Assembly (NCBI RefSeq): GCF_030272615.1
Contig: NC_081406.1
Location: 476,310,900 to 476,374,899, forward strand
Source of the DNA: Cryptomeria japonica
Lineage: Eukaryota > Streptophyta > Pinopsida > Cupressales > Cupressaceae
Length of the DNA: 64,000 nucleotides
Direction of reading: 5' to 3'
Below the pieces are notes generated by a model that saw nothing but the letters and a program-made list of their open reading frames with translations, searched no databases and was not told the DNA's origin. The position numbers and the translations under genes are program-made. Within the stretch, counting starts at the first letter, position 1. Each line of letters begins with the position of its first letter. Below are positions 47,824 through 59,139 of the stretch, piece after piece.

Positions 47824-49038
47824 TGTAGCATCCTAAAATTGTGACACTTGCAATTTCGACTGCATTTGGGTCTTCACGATGGTGATGCAACACGGAACCT
47901 GAATGGAGACCCCGAAACTTCTTCATGACATCAAAAACTGCATTTTTCAGCACCCTGGCCTGATCCTCCTTGCACCCTGCTGTCCCTGGAGGTGGGACCA
48001 TGGCGCCCAGTGCCCAAGTCCTTCAGGACTAGGGTGCCCAGTGCCTTGGTCCCCCAGGACCATGGCGCCCAGCGCCCTGGTCCCTGGCCCTATTTTGGGC
48101 CCAGTCTCTTTTGGGGCTTCGGGTCTTTAAGTTTGCAAATTGGAAAATAATATTTCCTGGTCGGCCTATGGTTGGGAAAATCAGTCTTTCAACCCTAATT
48201 GACAAGTATATAAACTACATTTCCTCTCCCATTTGAGAGGGACATAGATGGAAAAAAGGCGGAAACGATATTCAAGTATTCAAGCATTCAAGCATTCAAG
48301 CATTCCTTCAAGCAATTGATCATTCTAAGTCTCCATTCAAGGCTAAGTGTTGCATTTAAGACAAGGATTCAACCATTGAAGAGGAGATCACATACAACAT
48401 ACAACATACTACATACATTACACCTTCGCATGTAAGAATACAAACATTTACATTTACAACATTCTCATTTCTTGGTTAATTCCAAAACTGGGGTTTGACC
48501 TAAAGGCAAACCACTCATCCCTAACCCCCCAATCATCCTCTCTTTTCTGTGTGTAGGTTACAGGTACGCGGCTGTAATTGAAGATCTGGAATCCTTGTGC
48601 AGAGACGAACAGATCCCCCTTCGTTTCGCGGATTTTTCGGAGGACCGTGTGCACGCTGGGCGCCATCGTCCTGTCAACTTTCGCTCAAATTTGTAGAACA
48701 GCACCGTCTCAACATTTTACTGCTAATTCCAGGTCCGTAGCTTCATCTCATATCCCTATCTCTATTTATAAGTGAATCTTTCCTACTTTACATGCATTCC
48801 TAGTTCAATCTTTCTATCTACATTCTTTACAAAAGAGGGTATCCTTGATGTCACAACCCTTGAAACTCATATAGAATCCAATCTTGCATTGCGTGGGATT
48901 GGATCTTGTGGGTTTCAACCCCTCTTTTGAATGTAAAGTCTCTCCTAAGTGAAAACCATCAACCCTAGTGACTCCCCCTTCTCTCTCCTTGGAGTTGGGG
49001 AGGGGAGAACGACTAGGGTTCGATTTTTCTGCTTTACA
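47824..49038 (+). repeat. E10 3' LTR
   Basis: It starts TGTAGCATCC and ends CTGCTTTACA, followed by the TSD GTGAC. Against the 5' LTR it lacks 37 bp (after GAATACA near 48441) and has one more ATTCAAGC unit. Together these explain the 29-bp length difference. Other differences are scattered substitutions. Confidence 0.93.
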
Positions 49039-49043
49039 GTGAC

Positions 49044-50077
49044 AAAGATTGAGTCCTTGGTTCCATAGCATTCACATAACATTAATCAGTGTCGACCTCA
49101 AAACATATTTCATCTTTGTATTTTTCTACTAGCTGTGGTGGAATCCGATACCTGTTATGCATTTTCTCTTGGAACTTGCTGAGGTAATCATCCATTATAT
49201 CATTAAAGTTATCACCTAACTTCTTGATGAAGTCATTGATCTGATGGGTGATTGGTCAGTGTAGTTCCCAAACAACTTTACCGATTGTTGAAAAAAACTT
49301 CTCAAAGTAGAAAAACATACATACAAGTAGTGATCCAAATTTTAGAGTATTTGTCGTGTTGTTTTTCTTTGGCTTCCTGATTGTGTTCAGATTTTCAAAC
49401 AAGTTCTTCAACAATACTTCACACAAGTCAATTTTCATGCCTTTCTTAACAATTTTGTATGCTAAGTCCACTGCTGCATAGGGTACACTGTTTTCCCTTG
49501 CCGATTGGAAGAAACAGTAACCAATTACTCTAATGGCAAATTTGAGTTCAAGATCAGTGACATTGTTCAACTTCAGACCTCTGCAATCTGATTCAACTCC
49601 AGTCAAACTGATCAATTCCTTCTATGATATCATTTTATGTGCTCGAGCATGATCATAGATAGGATAACCGGTGATCAGATGAATGATTTCTTTAGTGATC
49701 TTAAATAGTTGTTATTGTAGCCACATGAAATCATCATGCACTTGGCTTTGTACAAACTTAACCCACTGGGGTTTGAACACACGGGGATAGGTTAGGGCTT
49801 CAGTCAATCCCTTGATTTTGATATGCTCATACTTGCTATCCATTTTACTAGATGTGCACAATTCATCATATGCATCTTTGATCTCAACATGACCGAGTTC
49901 TTCAATACAACATTTTATGAATAATCTCACATCCTCGACTAACAAGACTCGATCCAAGATGAGTGAAAAAGTAGTTTTGTCATCCAGTTTAGATGCAATT
50001 TTGGGAGTCAAAGAGTATTTTAGTGAGGGCTTTTCTACATTTGTGACAACAATGGGGTCTTGGATCTTAGATGTCAT
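49044..50077 (-). pseudogene. E9 accessory ORF, N-terminal part
   Basis: ATG 50077 (MTSKIQDPIVV) opens a frame that continues in phase through E10. It holds TLIL-type helices and a TAA near 49712. A TAG follows near 49625 (after HKMIS). The shared block ENSVPYAAVDLAYKIV lies near 49497-49447, then a TGA near 49256. EKYKDEICF lies near 49130-49100, then a TAA, and YVNAMEP reaches the E10 insertion point. E1 shows the same order of blocks (NSVPSAAVNVTYRI, KKYEDDICF, PMGYE). The stops are again all reachable by single base changes, and there is no frameshift. Confidence 0.75.
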
Positions 50078-50627
50078 TTTGATTTCAGATAAAAATTGAC
50101 ACAAGAACCTTAGGGTTTGAGAACTTAACAAATGGTAGACGCTTCACACTCAGCAGATAACAACTTAATGAGTTTGGTAAACTAGCTTAGCAATGCGATA
50201 AGATTCGATGTAAATACCTTAGATTTTTCTTTGAAGATGGTTTGATCACCTTGATTCGCTCTGCTCTGCTTCTCAAAAACTTAGTGAATGAAAATGACCA
50301 CGAAAAACCTTTTAAGTACTCAAAAATACCTTATCGGGCTCCATGTCAGTTAGGTCAAAGACATTAAATGTACTCGGTTCACTTAACTTTCTTTCCCTTT
50401 TTTTGCGCTTTAACCGAGTAACCAGATTTCCTTCATATACCGACTTGATAGGCTTCCCGAATTCACCGACTTAACAGTTTTCCTATAAAGTGCTCCAAAA
50501 GACTTTGATAGAATTTCAAACTTACTACTACATCTTACTATGCAAATTTTGAATTTAGTACATACTAAAATAGGAACTGTTTAAGATTTAACCTTGTGAG
50601 AATGCAGTCCCTTCATACCTTTACCGA
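50078..50627 (-). other. E9 spacer between gag and accessory ORF
   Basis: These 550 bases hold no supported ORF. Their place and length match the 448-base spacer of E1. They contain several CGGTA and ACCGA motifs as in the E9 LTR. Confidence 0.5.
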
Positions 50628-51273
50628 TTAATTTGGAGTGGGAGCACCTAACTCGGTAGGTAAGGTGCTTTCTTTATTTGTCACAATTTCCTTCTTTCTC
50701 CAAATCATCTTTAATTTATCTTTTATTTCCTCAATGTCTACTTTAGGTTGATCTCTGCAATCTCCAGCCAAGTGTCCAACTTTGTGACAATGAAAACATG
50801 CCATACCAGGATTTCTCCATGATCTTCGGTTATTCATTCCAAACCTTATAAAGTAGTTGGCACTTATATGTCCATATCTTCCACAACATTCACACCATAT
50901 CCTTGTATTGTAATCCCATGGTACTGTAGAATATTATCGGTAAGGATCTGTGTGAGTTCGGTAACCTCTAGTATTTACTCGGTGTGCAGACCACATGTGG
51001 TTCTTTTGCTTAAACCAACACTTCTCGGTACTATGTCCATATCTATTGTAGTTTTTACAAAACCCTTTGAATTTTGCCTTCTGATAATTGTTAACAGACT
51101 TTGTCCTACATTGATTAGATGTGTGACCATATTTATTGCAATTGTAACAATAACCATTGGTCTTAGTGGTATTCGGTTGCTTACCTTTTCTGATTTGACA
51201 CATGTTGGCAGTATGACCTTGATTTCCACAGTAGTAGTAAATAGGCTTCTTCCTTTTAATGTTATTCCTTTTT
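50628..51273 (-). pseudogene. gag: E9 gag, C-terminal part with five zinc knuckles
   Basis: In phase with the coiled-coil part at 58371-59077 once E11 is skipped. Knuckles in order: YYCGNQGHTANMC (first Cys is Tyr), CYNCNKYGHTSNQC (intact), CKNYNRYGHSTEKC (second Cys is Tyr). After a TAA near 50935 come CECCGRYGHISANY (last Cys is Tyr) and CFHCHKVGHLAGDC (intact). The end has the MIWRKKEI segment shared with E1 and E2, then a stop at 50628. All Cys-to-Tyr changes are G-to-A on the coding strand. Confidence 0.82.
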
Positions 51274-51278
51274 CCAGC

Positions 51279-52220
51279 TATTGTCTTCAAAATCTGACTC
51301 ACTTCAACATCCTTATAATAAGATGATCAAACTCTATGCAAGAGAGATGTTAAAGGGAAGGAAACTCTTAGGACAACATATGACAAGGTTTGATTTAACC
51401 TTCTACACTTTGGACTTATTCAGAGTCCAGGTGGGTATACCTTTGTGAACTGGATTCACACTTTCAAAAGATAAATCCACAGCAAACCAGTCCAGAAAAC
51501 CAATGGATTTATTCACCTTGAAACTAACTAAAACAAAGGAATGAAAATTATATTCATATTCAGTATTTTAATCAACAAAACATGCAATAAACAACTTCAA
51601 TCAATACCAGTGCCTTATCCAAGGTCATAGAGTCATCTAAACTTAGATAATACTCCCCAAGCAAAATATCTTTACGCATCCCATTGGCTTGGCTTCTATT
51701 AATCCTTATACATGCCTAACACTTATAAGAATTTATGCATACCAAATCAAACTATGATCATCAAGATTCAAAGTTCCCTCCAAAGAATTTACTGGTAGGA
51801 GTGATCCCCGCATCTTTAATTTCCCTCCTAAAGAGAAAAGCCAGCGAGCACATCTACTGAAACTAGCCTTGCTACCCCATTCAAACAAAATAACCCTAGA
51901 TTATTCAGAATGAAAATAGTAAACAAATTGTAAACACATTTGAAGACGACACAAAGATTTACTCAAAACCGATGGTCTGTATATTGATATTATCTTTAGA
52001 AAAGTATTACAAGAAGCTTTTGAATATTCCCCATTAGACTCAGAAAAGCTCAAATAAATTTTGGCAGTGTTTTCTTACAATTCTTTGCGATCCCTTTTCT
52101 CTCTAGTCCTGGTATCCATTTATAACAACATGGATGCACAAAGCTTCAGACTTTTCGAGGAGAGTTTGTTACAATCATTTCTTTCAAAACAAAGAAGTTA
52201 CAAGCCTCTCACAAAAATAG
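51279..52220 (-). other. E11 terminal segment, LTR-like
   Basis: These 942 bases carry no ORF of note. They share the block CACTTTGGACTT...CCAGGTGGGTATACCTT with the E5 LTR (CACTTTAGGCTC...CAAGGTGGGTATCCCTT near 33380-33420), in the same orientation. They may be the surviving part of a 3' LTR. The five bases outside are the TSD. Confidence 0.5.
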
Positions 52221-55200
52221 TTACAAGTTCCTTTCGGCCTCTGCAACTTCTTCAACAGGCTGTTCAGTTGTAACTCCTTCTACCTTTTTAGGGGCGCTCT
52301 CTAACTGTTCCGAGTCATGGGTGTCATATTTTGTTGTCCACTCATCATACATATCATCAGTCGGCCACAAGAAATTAATCACTTTAGCCTTAGCCTTGGT
52401 CAACCTTTTCCAGGAGTTTCTCATTTTGTTGACTTCTGAATTGAGAAAACCATAATGTGCTTTAATTTTCTCTATCTCTTGTATTGTCACAACAAAGAAG
52501 GAAGCATCATCTAGATCAATGATTCCCTTAATTCTTGCTGACAGTTTGGCTTCTACCTCCTTAAGCCACATTTGTTTGTCCTTCAGTTGATCTGGGCTAG
52601 CAAAAACTCCTGGGAGCAACTCAAAAACTTGATCAGCATATTCCTTTTTGCACAAGTTGACTTTCCTATCAACATTATCCACCCCTGTTGCCAATTGTAC
52701 TAAATCTTTAGTGATGTCAAAAGTGGATCTAATGATAGGATTGGCCCTTGCTTCATCACAAGATACACACATAAACTCTAAATCCTACTCCCTAGGCCTC
52801 CATTTGTCAAAAAAAGGTGTCAATATGGCCTTGTCTCCCCTGAGCTCATTCCATATATCCAAAATTTTACCTACATTGTTGTATATTAATAAGGCATTCA
52901 CGGTATCTGCAAAACTAGTGATAGTGGCCTTCACTCTATCCTCATACTTCTTCGCATACATGGCTTGGGCCTGTTTTAGATTCTCTAACTCTTGAGGAAT
53001 AATCTCAATCATTTGGGAGCTAGAAGGTGCTGGAGATAGTGGAACTCAATGATAGGGCTAGTAGGTGGAGGTCTAGCAGGAGAAGAGGAGATCATCAGTG
53101 TTGAGGATTCACCATGATGATACTGTTCTACTAGTTGCTTCTGCAATTTAGCAATGATGCTATCTTTGTTCCTTACCTCTTCTTGAGCATTAGTGTAAGC
53201 TTTTAAAACTATCTCCAATTTAACCTGGAGATCTGCCTTTTCCTTAGCTTCCCTTTCTGCTACTACAACACTAAACTTTGCAGTTTCTAGTACAGTGCTA
53301 GTAGCTTCCACCACCCCAGTAGTCTGCACCCTCTTCACCATCATCCCCCCAAGGTAACTTGACATTGAGGTGTCCTTTTTCTTCTTATTTTCATCTCTTT
53401 TCAGAGACCACATAACTAATGCAGCATTGTCTTTATTGAAAGTGACTCCCTCCATAGGTTTAGTCTCCTTTCTTACTGCTTCCAGGACTAGAGCATCTGC
53501 TATATCCCATTCAGGGAGAATGAGTACCCCAGCCTATGCCACCATGTCTCTTCCTTGCTGAGGAGTGATGGTCTTAAATTCCTCAACCATTTCTTGCTTT
53601 ATTTCTTCCTCAACTGTAGCTGGGTCTTTATGAGGCTGCTCACCCTTCCTTTTCTTGCACCTTGCATTTTATTTATCAATGCTCTGCTCCCACACAAATT
53701 GCATGAATGCTTCTGATGTGATGAACTTGTCATCAGCCAAGAAATCTTCACTGGCTTGCTTGATCTCAGGATCCCATTCTTAGCCTTTGAATTCACTAGT
53801 GCTGATATTCATTTCAGCAGCGAAGGGCTCTTCTAGCATTCCTTCCTCTACTTCATCGTAGGTGTAGGCAATTTCCCCTAGACAGCCTAACTGCAATAGT
53901 TGCTCAGCTGCTGCCTGTTCATCTCCTATATGGACAGGTGATTGAGATGGGGAGTACAAAGGTTCTTCAGGTTGTACCTCTTTTCCCACTCTTTGTTTCT
54001 TTGGGCTACTAGGGATGTCAATGACATCATGTATCTTCCTCTTACCTTTAGAGGCAAAGGGCTCCCCTGAAGCAGGCGTAAGTACACTATAATTAGACTT
54101 CTTATATAGCATATAATTACCAGGAGGGATCGGCCTAGCAGATGCGGACCTATTCAAAATCAATCTTGCTTTCTCAGGGTTATTCTTGATTACAACCTCC
54201 CTCTTTTCTTTTAGTGTTTGCATCACCTCCTCAAAACTAAGAATCAAAAACTTCATCTTCTCCGTGAAGGGGTGAAAGCTAGATAAAGGGTCATAGCTTA
54301 TGTTGAGTTGGTGCACCAAGTCTAAGGCCTTCTTATAAGCTATCCACTTTTCCTTTCTCAGCTCTTGTTCATCTAAATCAAATTCATTCTTGATGAGGTC
54401 TTCAGGGAACTAAAATTGATGGGGTTTAGCTTTGCATACAGCCCTCTTCCTAAACATACCATTGAAAAAATCTTCGGGGTCAGCACACTAAGAGACTACA
54501 GTTGATAAATGATATGGCTGGAGGAAATCTCCAAAACATTTCCAACCTCTTTTGGTTATGACAAATTGGTGTGCCACGGTAATTGTAGGGAAAATTGTCC
54601 CTTTACCTCTACCTATCAATTATGCCTCTTGCACAACACCGATCTGCCTAAGTATCTCTACATTTCCCACTTTAAGAGGGACCTGATAAAGTAACAAAAA
54701 TGGGGTACCTGTGAAACCATATATTCTAAAAACTGTGGAAATAGGGTATAGTTAAATATCACCCCAATTGTGGACAATTTTTATGTCCTCTGCAAACTCT
54801 TGTGGCCTAATGAATTCCAAAAGCACCTTAGGGACTCTTGGGTTTTCCAAACAGATAAGGGTCTTGATTTTTGATGCAAAATATTTATCAAACCTTAGAA
54901 AAATTGCATCTTCTTTGTCCCATGACAGAACTGTGCTCCATAATTGCACTAGCATCTTTTCTCCATCCTTCTCTTTTACAAGGTCCATCCCACTTGCAAA
55001 ATAGTCACTACCTTTGAATAAAAACAAATGCATAAGAAGGGAGTACCACCTGAAGGGCCTATCTACTTTCCCATTCTTGATCCCTATCAATCCATTATGG
55101 ATAGCATCAATTATAAAAGAAGCATAATCAAAGGTTATTGCCATAGAAGGATTCAAAATCTGAGCAACCATCAACATTTAGTGAGTAGGCATACTTGCTT

Positions 55201-55861
55201 TAGCATCTTCCCCTAGGATTTGGCAGAGTGACCAGTATAATCCTTTAGCCCTAAGGCTAAACAAATTTAGAGGAAAGGGCTCTTCAGTATTAGGTCCCAC
55301 AACAGTCAACCCGCCTATCTTCAAAAAGAATTCTTTGAGAGGTCCATTTCTTAGGTGATTTCTTTGCACATTATACACCTAAGCTAGTGATTTAAAATCA
55401 ATAGGCTCCAGAAAATTAGTGTATTCACTTAACCCAAAGGCATTCGTGAATTCCTCATTGTTAATTTCAATGAGGGCCTTCCCACTAATATCCTTAACAC
55501 TTCTTGAAGTTGGGTCATAGCTATGTGCAATCTGAGTTAGAAGATCTGCATCAAAGAAAACCCCGAGAACCACCAACTTTCCAATATCCAATTCCCATAT
55601 ACTGTTCTGAGGGGCTAGAGAATTTCTCATACTGAACCCAACCTTGAATAATCCCAACCCAGACATCCCTACTTGAGGGTCTCTTAACCAATTCCCCTTA
55701 TGATATAAACCCTCTCCTATTTTCAGGCGAGGAGCTCTTGGCACCAATTCTTTCATTTTGGAAGCCACATTATTTGACAACATCAACTGTTCAAGGAAAT
55801 CATTGCAAATGGCCCTCTCATGATAATTGACTTTTCCTAAGAACTCCCTTTTAGGTGCCAT
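52221..55861 (-). pseudogene. E11 accessory-type ORF, about 1,210 codons
   Basis: ATG 55861 (MAPKREFLGKVNYHERAIC) opens a frame broken by about ten stops (for example 55379 and 55178) and one frameshift near 53020. The first 550 codons look globular: IWELDIGKLVVLGVFFDADL, INNEEFTNAFGLSEY, SMAITFDYASFIIDAIHNGL and RWYSLLMHLFLFK. A basic stretch (KGKRKIHDVIDIPSSPKKQR near 54020) follows, then acidic linkers, a coiled coil (53270-53130) and a helical end to 52221. The IDxxxFIIxxI...RWxSLLMHLF pattern resembles the E1 and E9 ORFs and the plant 'putative transposon protein' type. Remote homology is my inference. I see no membrane segment. Confidence 0.65.
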
Positions 55862-56099
55862 CTCTTTTAGAAAATTAAGCAAGTGATTCAACAATCTTCT
55901 TCAATTGTTCTATGACAAATTAAAACCTCAGTAAAACATACACAATTAAAAAATGATGGTTGAACAAGAGTATAGAGAAACTTGCTTGTACTTGAAGGAA
56001 TTAACTCTGTAATTGAAGAAATCTGCTCTGCAACTGCTTCTTTACAAGTTCTCTTCAGAATGATATCTCAATTTAATTGATACGAGATCATATATGGCG

Positions 56100-58090
56100 G
56101 CTGGGCTCTTAACTCCGACATTGATTCCACATGCTTGGTCGTCCCTTCAGAATTGAATTCATGAAAGAATTTGAAATTTTTGCTCCAACGGGTCACAACA
56201 CCCATGCATTTTCTCTTTTCGCTATTTCGCAAAAATTAATCCCTTGGAAACTTCACTTCACGAAATAACGCCAACCATCCGATCAAATGAGAGTTGATCG
56301 GTCTTTACATTAGCTTAGTACTTCTACCCTTTTCACTATGCCTTATTTCATTTCGCCATTTCGCGAGTGTTATCCAGTGAGCACTTTACCTTCACAAAAC
56401 TACGTCGGGCATTAGATGGGACCCAAATCGCATGGCCTTTAACCTTTACCTGGATAGTTAACCTTTTTCACTAGCCACACCTTCACCTGACAAATAATGG
56501 GTTTTTGCTATTTCGCATAGCTTAATTTGCATTAAAATTTTTGCTGCGAAACAGCACCAACCGTTAGATCAAACCATACTTGATTGTCCTTTAAGTGAAG
56601 ACTCTTATACTGACTTGCTTACTCGGCTCCTCCTCTGGTTACCGGATACCACATGGCACCTAACCATTTGCCCCAGGAAACTTACTAAGGTTAAATCTGA
56701 GTCAACCGCATATTATACCCCCTTTCAAAACTACCAGTTCCACCTTGGCACCTTCAATCTTTGTGGAAGCCACGTGTTCATGTACATGTCACCATTTACC
56801 CTGGCATCGAGATGAATCTCCTTTACTTTTTCCATTTCGCTGAGCATATCCTTCAGGCATCTTACAAGCATGAAATAGCACTAGCCGTTAGATCAAACCA
56901 TACTTGATCATCTTTTACACTTCATGTTCTCTTTGCCTTTAAGAACGAAAAACCTTTTCGCCATTTCGCAAGGGTTAAAAGGTGAGCACTTCACCTTTGC
57001 AAAATAACGCGGGCCATCTTCGATCAAATGAGAGTTGATTGATCTTTACACTCTAAATGTTTACCTGCAAACGTGGGCCCTCTGACTTAACTCTGAATAC
57101 CTGGCATCTAGTCATCTTTCAAGCTGACATGTCGATCTTTGATTTGCTGAGAGAAAAATATCAAGTTCCTCTCTATTTTCACCACTTGTATCTGTCAGAA
57201 TACCTTTATCCCACGTTATCTTTCTTTTCTAGGACCCACCTTCTTTGAAACTCTCGGACCCGCCTCACTGACTGTTGCATTTTCTGCCACATGCCATCAT
57301 CTTACTTGCCTTCAGGACTAGCCGAACCATCCACTTGGAATGCCACATCACTTTGCCATTTCGATGGTCTTAAACCATGAACCATTTTGTCTTGCTAAAT
57401 AGTGCGAACCGTTCGATCAAAAGAAACTTGATCGGCCATTACACTAACAACCTTGGCTCCGCACTAGGTCTCGCTTCTTTATTGACTACGTGCTACCACG
57501 TGGCATTCGACCACTGGCTTTGAAAGACTTTTCGTATTCAACTCAATGTCAACTGCATGTCTTTCTTTCATATCGCCGGTTCCACCTTGGTGAGCCCATG
57601 GCTTCTTTTAAAAACATGTGTCCATGGACACGTTACCATTTATCATGACACATGGACGGTCCTCTCTTACTTTCGCCATTTCGTAGGGTATAAAGCACAA
57701 GCATCTTACCTTTGCGAAATCACATGGACCATTAGATCATTTTCTAGTTGCTCGATGCTTAACCATCAGAATAGACTCCGATTAATTCTTGACACTTGTA
57801 TCTGCCAGGTCATCCCCTATCCTGCGACCTGACTCTCTTCTGGGACCCACCTCTTACCCTTTAATCCCAACTTGATGACTGTTGTAGCTTATGCCACATG
57901 TCACCATTCTACTCGCCTCTTTGACCAGCTAAACCATCCATCTGGTATGCCATGTCATTTTCGCAACTTTGGTAGTTTTAAACCACGCACAACTTCACCT
58001 AGCGAAATAGCGAAAGTCGTAGATCCATCCACGAGATGCACACTAATTACTAGATCTGACAACTTTAGGAGGAATATACATAAGGCCTAA
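56100..58090 (-). repeat. Hairpin repeat array in E11
   Basis: About eight degenerate units start near 56224, 56355, 56509, 56832, 56963, 57358, 57676 and 57960. Each has CCATTTCGC, then 25-40 bases, then GCGAAAT-type sequence forming an inverted pair. A second inverted pair of type CCGATCAA...TTGATCGG follows (perfect in the first unit, near 56279-56301). Two unit gaps are 131 bp. Short ORFs here are artefacts of the repeat. The GCGAAAT and CGATC cores are richer in CpG than the neighbouring DNA. Confidence 0.8.
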
Positions 58091-58370
58091 ATTTTTTGTG
58101 ATTAGTTCACATGACCACCTAGGCAAGAGACAAGGGGGGACACTTTCCACGAATCCGAGACCCATCACTTAAGTGGATAAAGTAACGAGGAATTAGAAAC
58201 CAGGAGTTTTCAATATTTTGCAAAGCAAAAGGAGAATTTTGAAATTAAAACCCTAAAAGCCCTAAGACCTAATGGAGAGCTGAACCAACTAAAAGCAGGA
58301 TCAATTCAAAAATTCAAAATTTAGCCAACTTATGCGAAAGGCAAACCCCTTCCTTTACACAGTGATAACA

Positions 58371-59077
58371 CCAGCTTGTTTTGATGATTCTCCTTTCTCG
58401 GTAGTGCAGATTCCCTTCTCGGTAGAGTCTTTTCCTTTGTAACTGAGTCCTCCTTCTTTTTAGGGTCATCTTGTGTTCAGGTTCTCATCCAACATCTTTG
58501 ATGCTTCATAATTCTTCTTCAGTGTTTCCTTGGATTTCTTCTCTGTTTCAAGTTCATTGCTCAACCTTGATACTTCAAGTTTCAATGCTTGATTCTCGTC
58601 ATCTTTCAGATTTGCTTCATGATGTGTATAACCTAGTTGATCTGTTAGATTTTGTTGAATACCAGTTAGCCTTATGATTTCATCATTCTTATCAGATACT
58701 AAGACTTCAAGTTGTTGTTTCTCTCTTTGTAGATCTCTTGCTTTATCCTCGGCTATCCTTAATGCATCTAGATTTTTAGTCATCTGTGTATTGAAATGTT
58801 CATGTTCTCTTTTCATTTCTTTTAGTTGATCAGCCAATGCTTTGTTCTTTTCTTTCAACATTCCAATCATTTCTTCAGTTTCTTTAGATATACTATTCTT
58901 AGATGATGTCTCAATTTGTTCCACTAACTCTTGAGAATCCTGCAAGTCGTCAGATAATCTTCTCCTTACTTTCAAAGATTTTTGCATTTGCCTTTGCATG
59001 TCTGCAATCACTTGATTTGCATTATCTAGCTCTTCTTGTAGATACACAATCCTCCAAGATTGTTTATAGCCTTCCAT
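58371..59077 (-). pseudogene. gag: E9 gag, N-terminal coiled coil
   Basis: ATG 59077 (MEGYKQSWRIVYLQEELD) lies 49 bases inside the primer site. About 200 residues of unbroken heptad-like helix follow (LQREKQQLEVLVSDKN, LEVSRLSNELETEKK), then a TGA near 58466 and a TAA just after. The same frame goes on through DSTEKGICTTEKGESSKQ to the E11 insertion and the knuckles at 51273. A start with a coiled coil differs from the UBN2-type Gag of E3 and E6. Confidence 0.8.
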
Positions 59078-59125
59078 TGATAATATCTTTCTCTTTAGGT
59101 GGTTAAACCCTTTTCCAAGATTCAA

Positions 59126-59137
59126 GCTCTGATACCA
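59126..59137 (-). promoter_or_regulatory. E9 primer binding site (initiator tRNA-Met type)
   Basis: The minus strand reads TGGTATCAGAGC, two bases from the LTR end at 59140. The match to the copia type is perfect. It shows that E9 used the same primer as E3 although it has no pol. Confidence 0.92.
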
Positions 59138-59139
59138 AT

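Larger units (their letters stand above)
41217..49038 (+). mobile_element. E10: gypsy-type element with gag-protease only
   Basis: The element is 7,822 bp with perfect TSDs GTGAC (41212-41216 and 49039-49043) and LTRs of 1,244 and 1,215 bp. The internal 5.4 kb hold a leader and one long gag-protease frame, with no RT, RNase H or integrase. This is the layout of TR-GAG-type non-autonomous elements. It lies in the accessory ORF of E9. The coding frame has three stops and no frameshift, which suggests recent activity. Confidence 0.92.
51279..58370 (-). mobile_element. E11: 7.1-kb insertion with long accessory-type ORF, class unresolved
   Basis: A perfect 5-bp TSD, CCAGC (51274-51278 and 58371-58375), and an exact in-phase rejoining of the E9 gag on both sides fix the borders. 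On the minus strand it starts TGTTATCACTGTG and ends GAAGACAATA. It contains one long ORF (55861-52221) and a hairpin repeat array (56100-58090), with no gag, RT or integrase. The last 940 bp resemble part of the E5 LTR in layout (ACTTTGG...CAGGTGGGTATACC). I cannot find matching LTRs at the two ends, so LTR status is inferred from TSD length and the TG start. Confidence 0.7.

Noticed and set aside
56100-58090. CRISPR-like array
   Set aside because: Units are degenerate, unevenly spaced and plant-derived; no cas gene is present.
51279-58370. E11 as a DNA transposon
   Set aside because: The weak TRTTRTC match at the two ends is too short for inverted repeats, no transposase is seen, and a 5-bp TSD fits LTR elements better.
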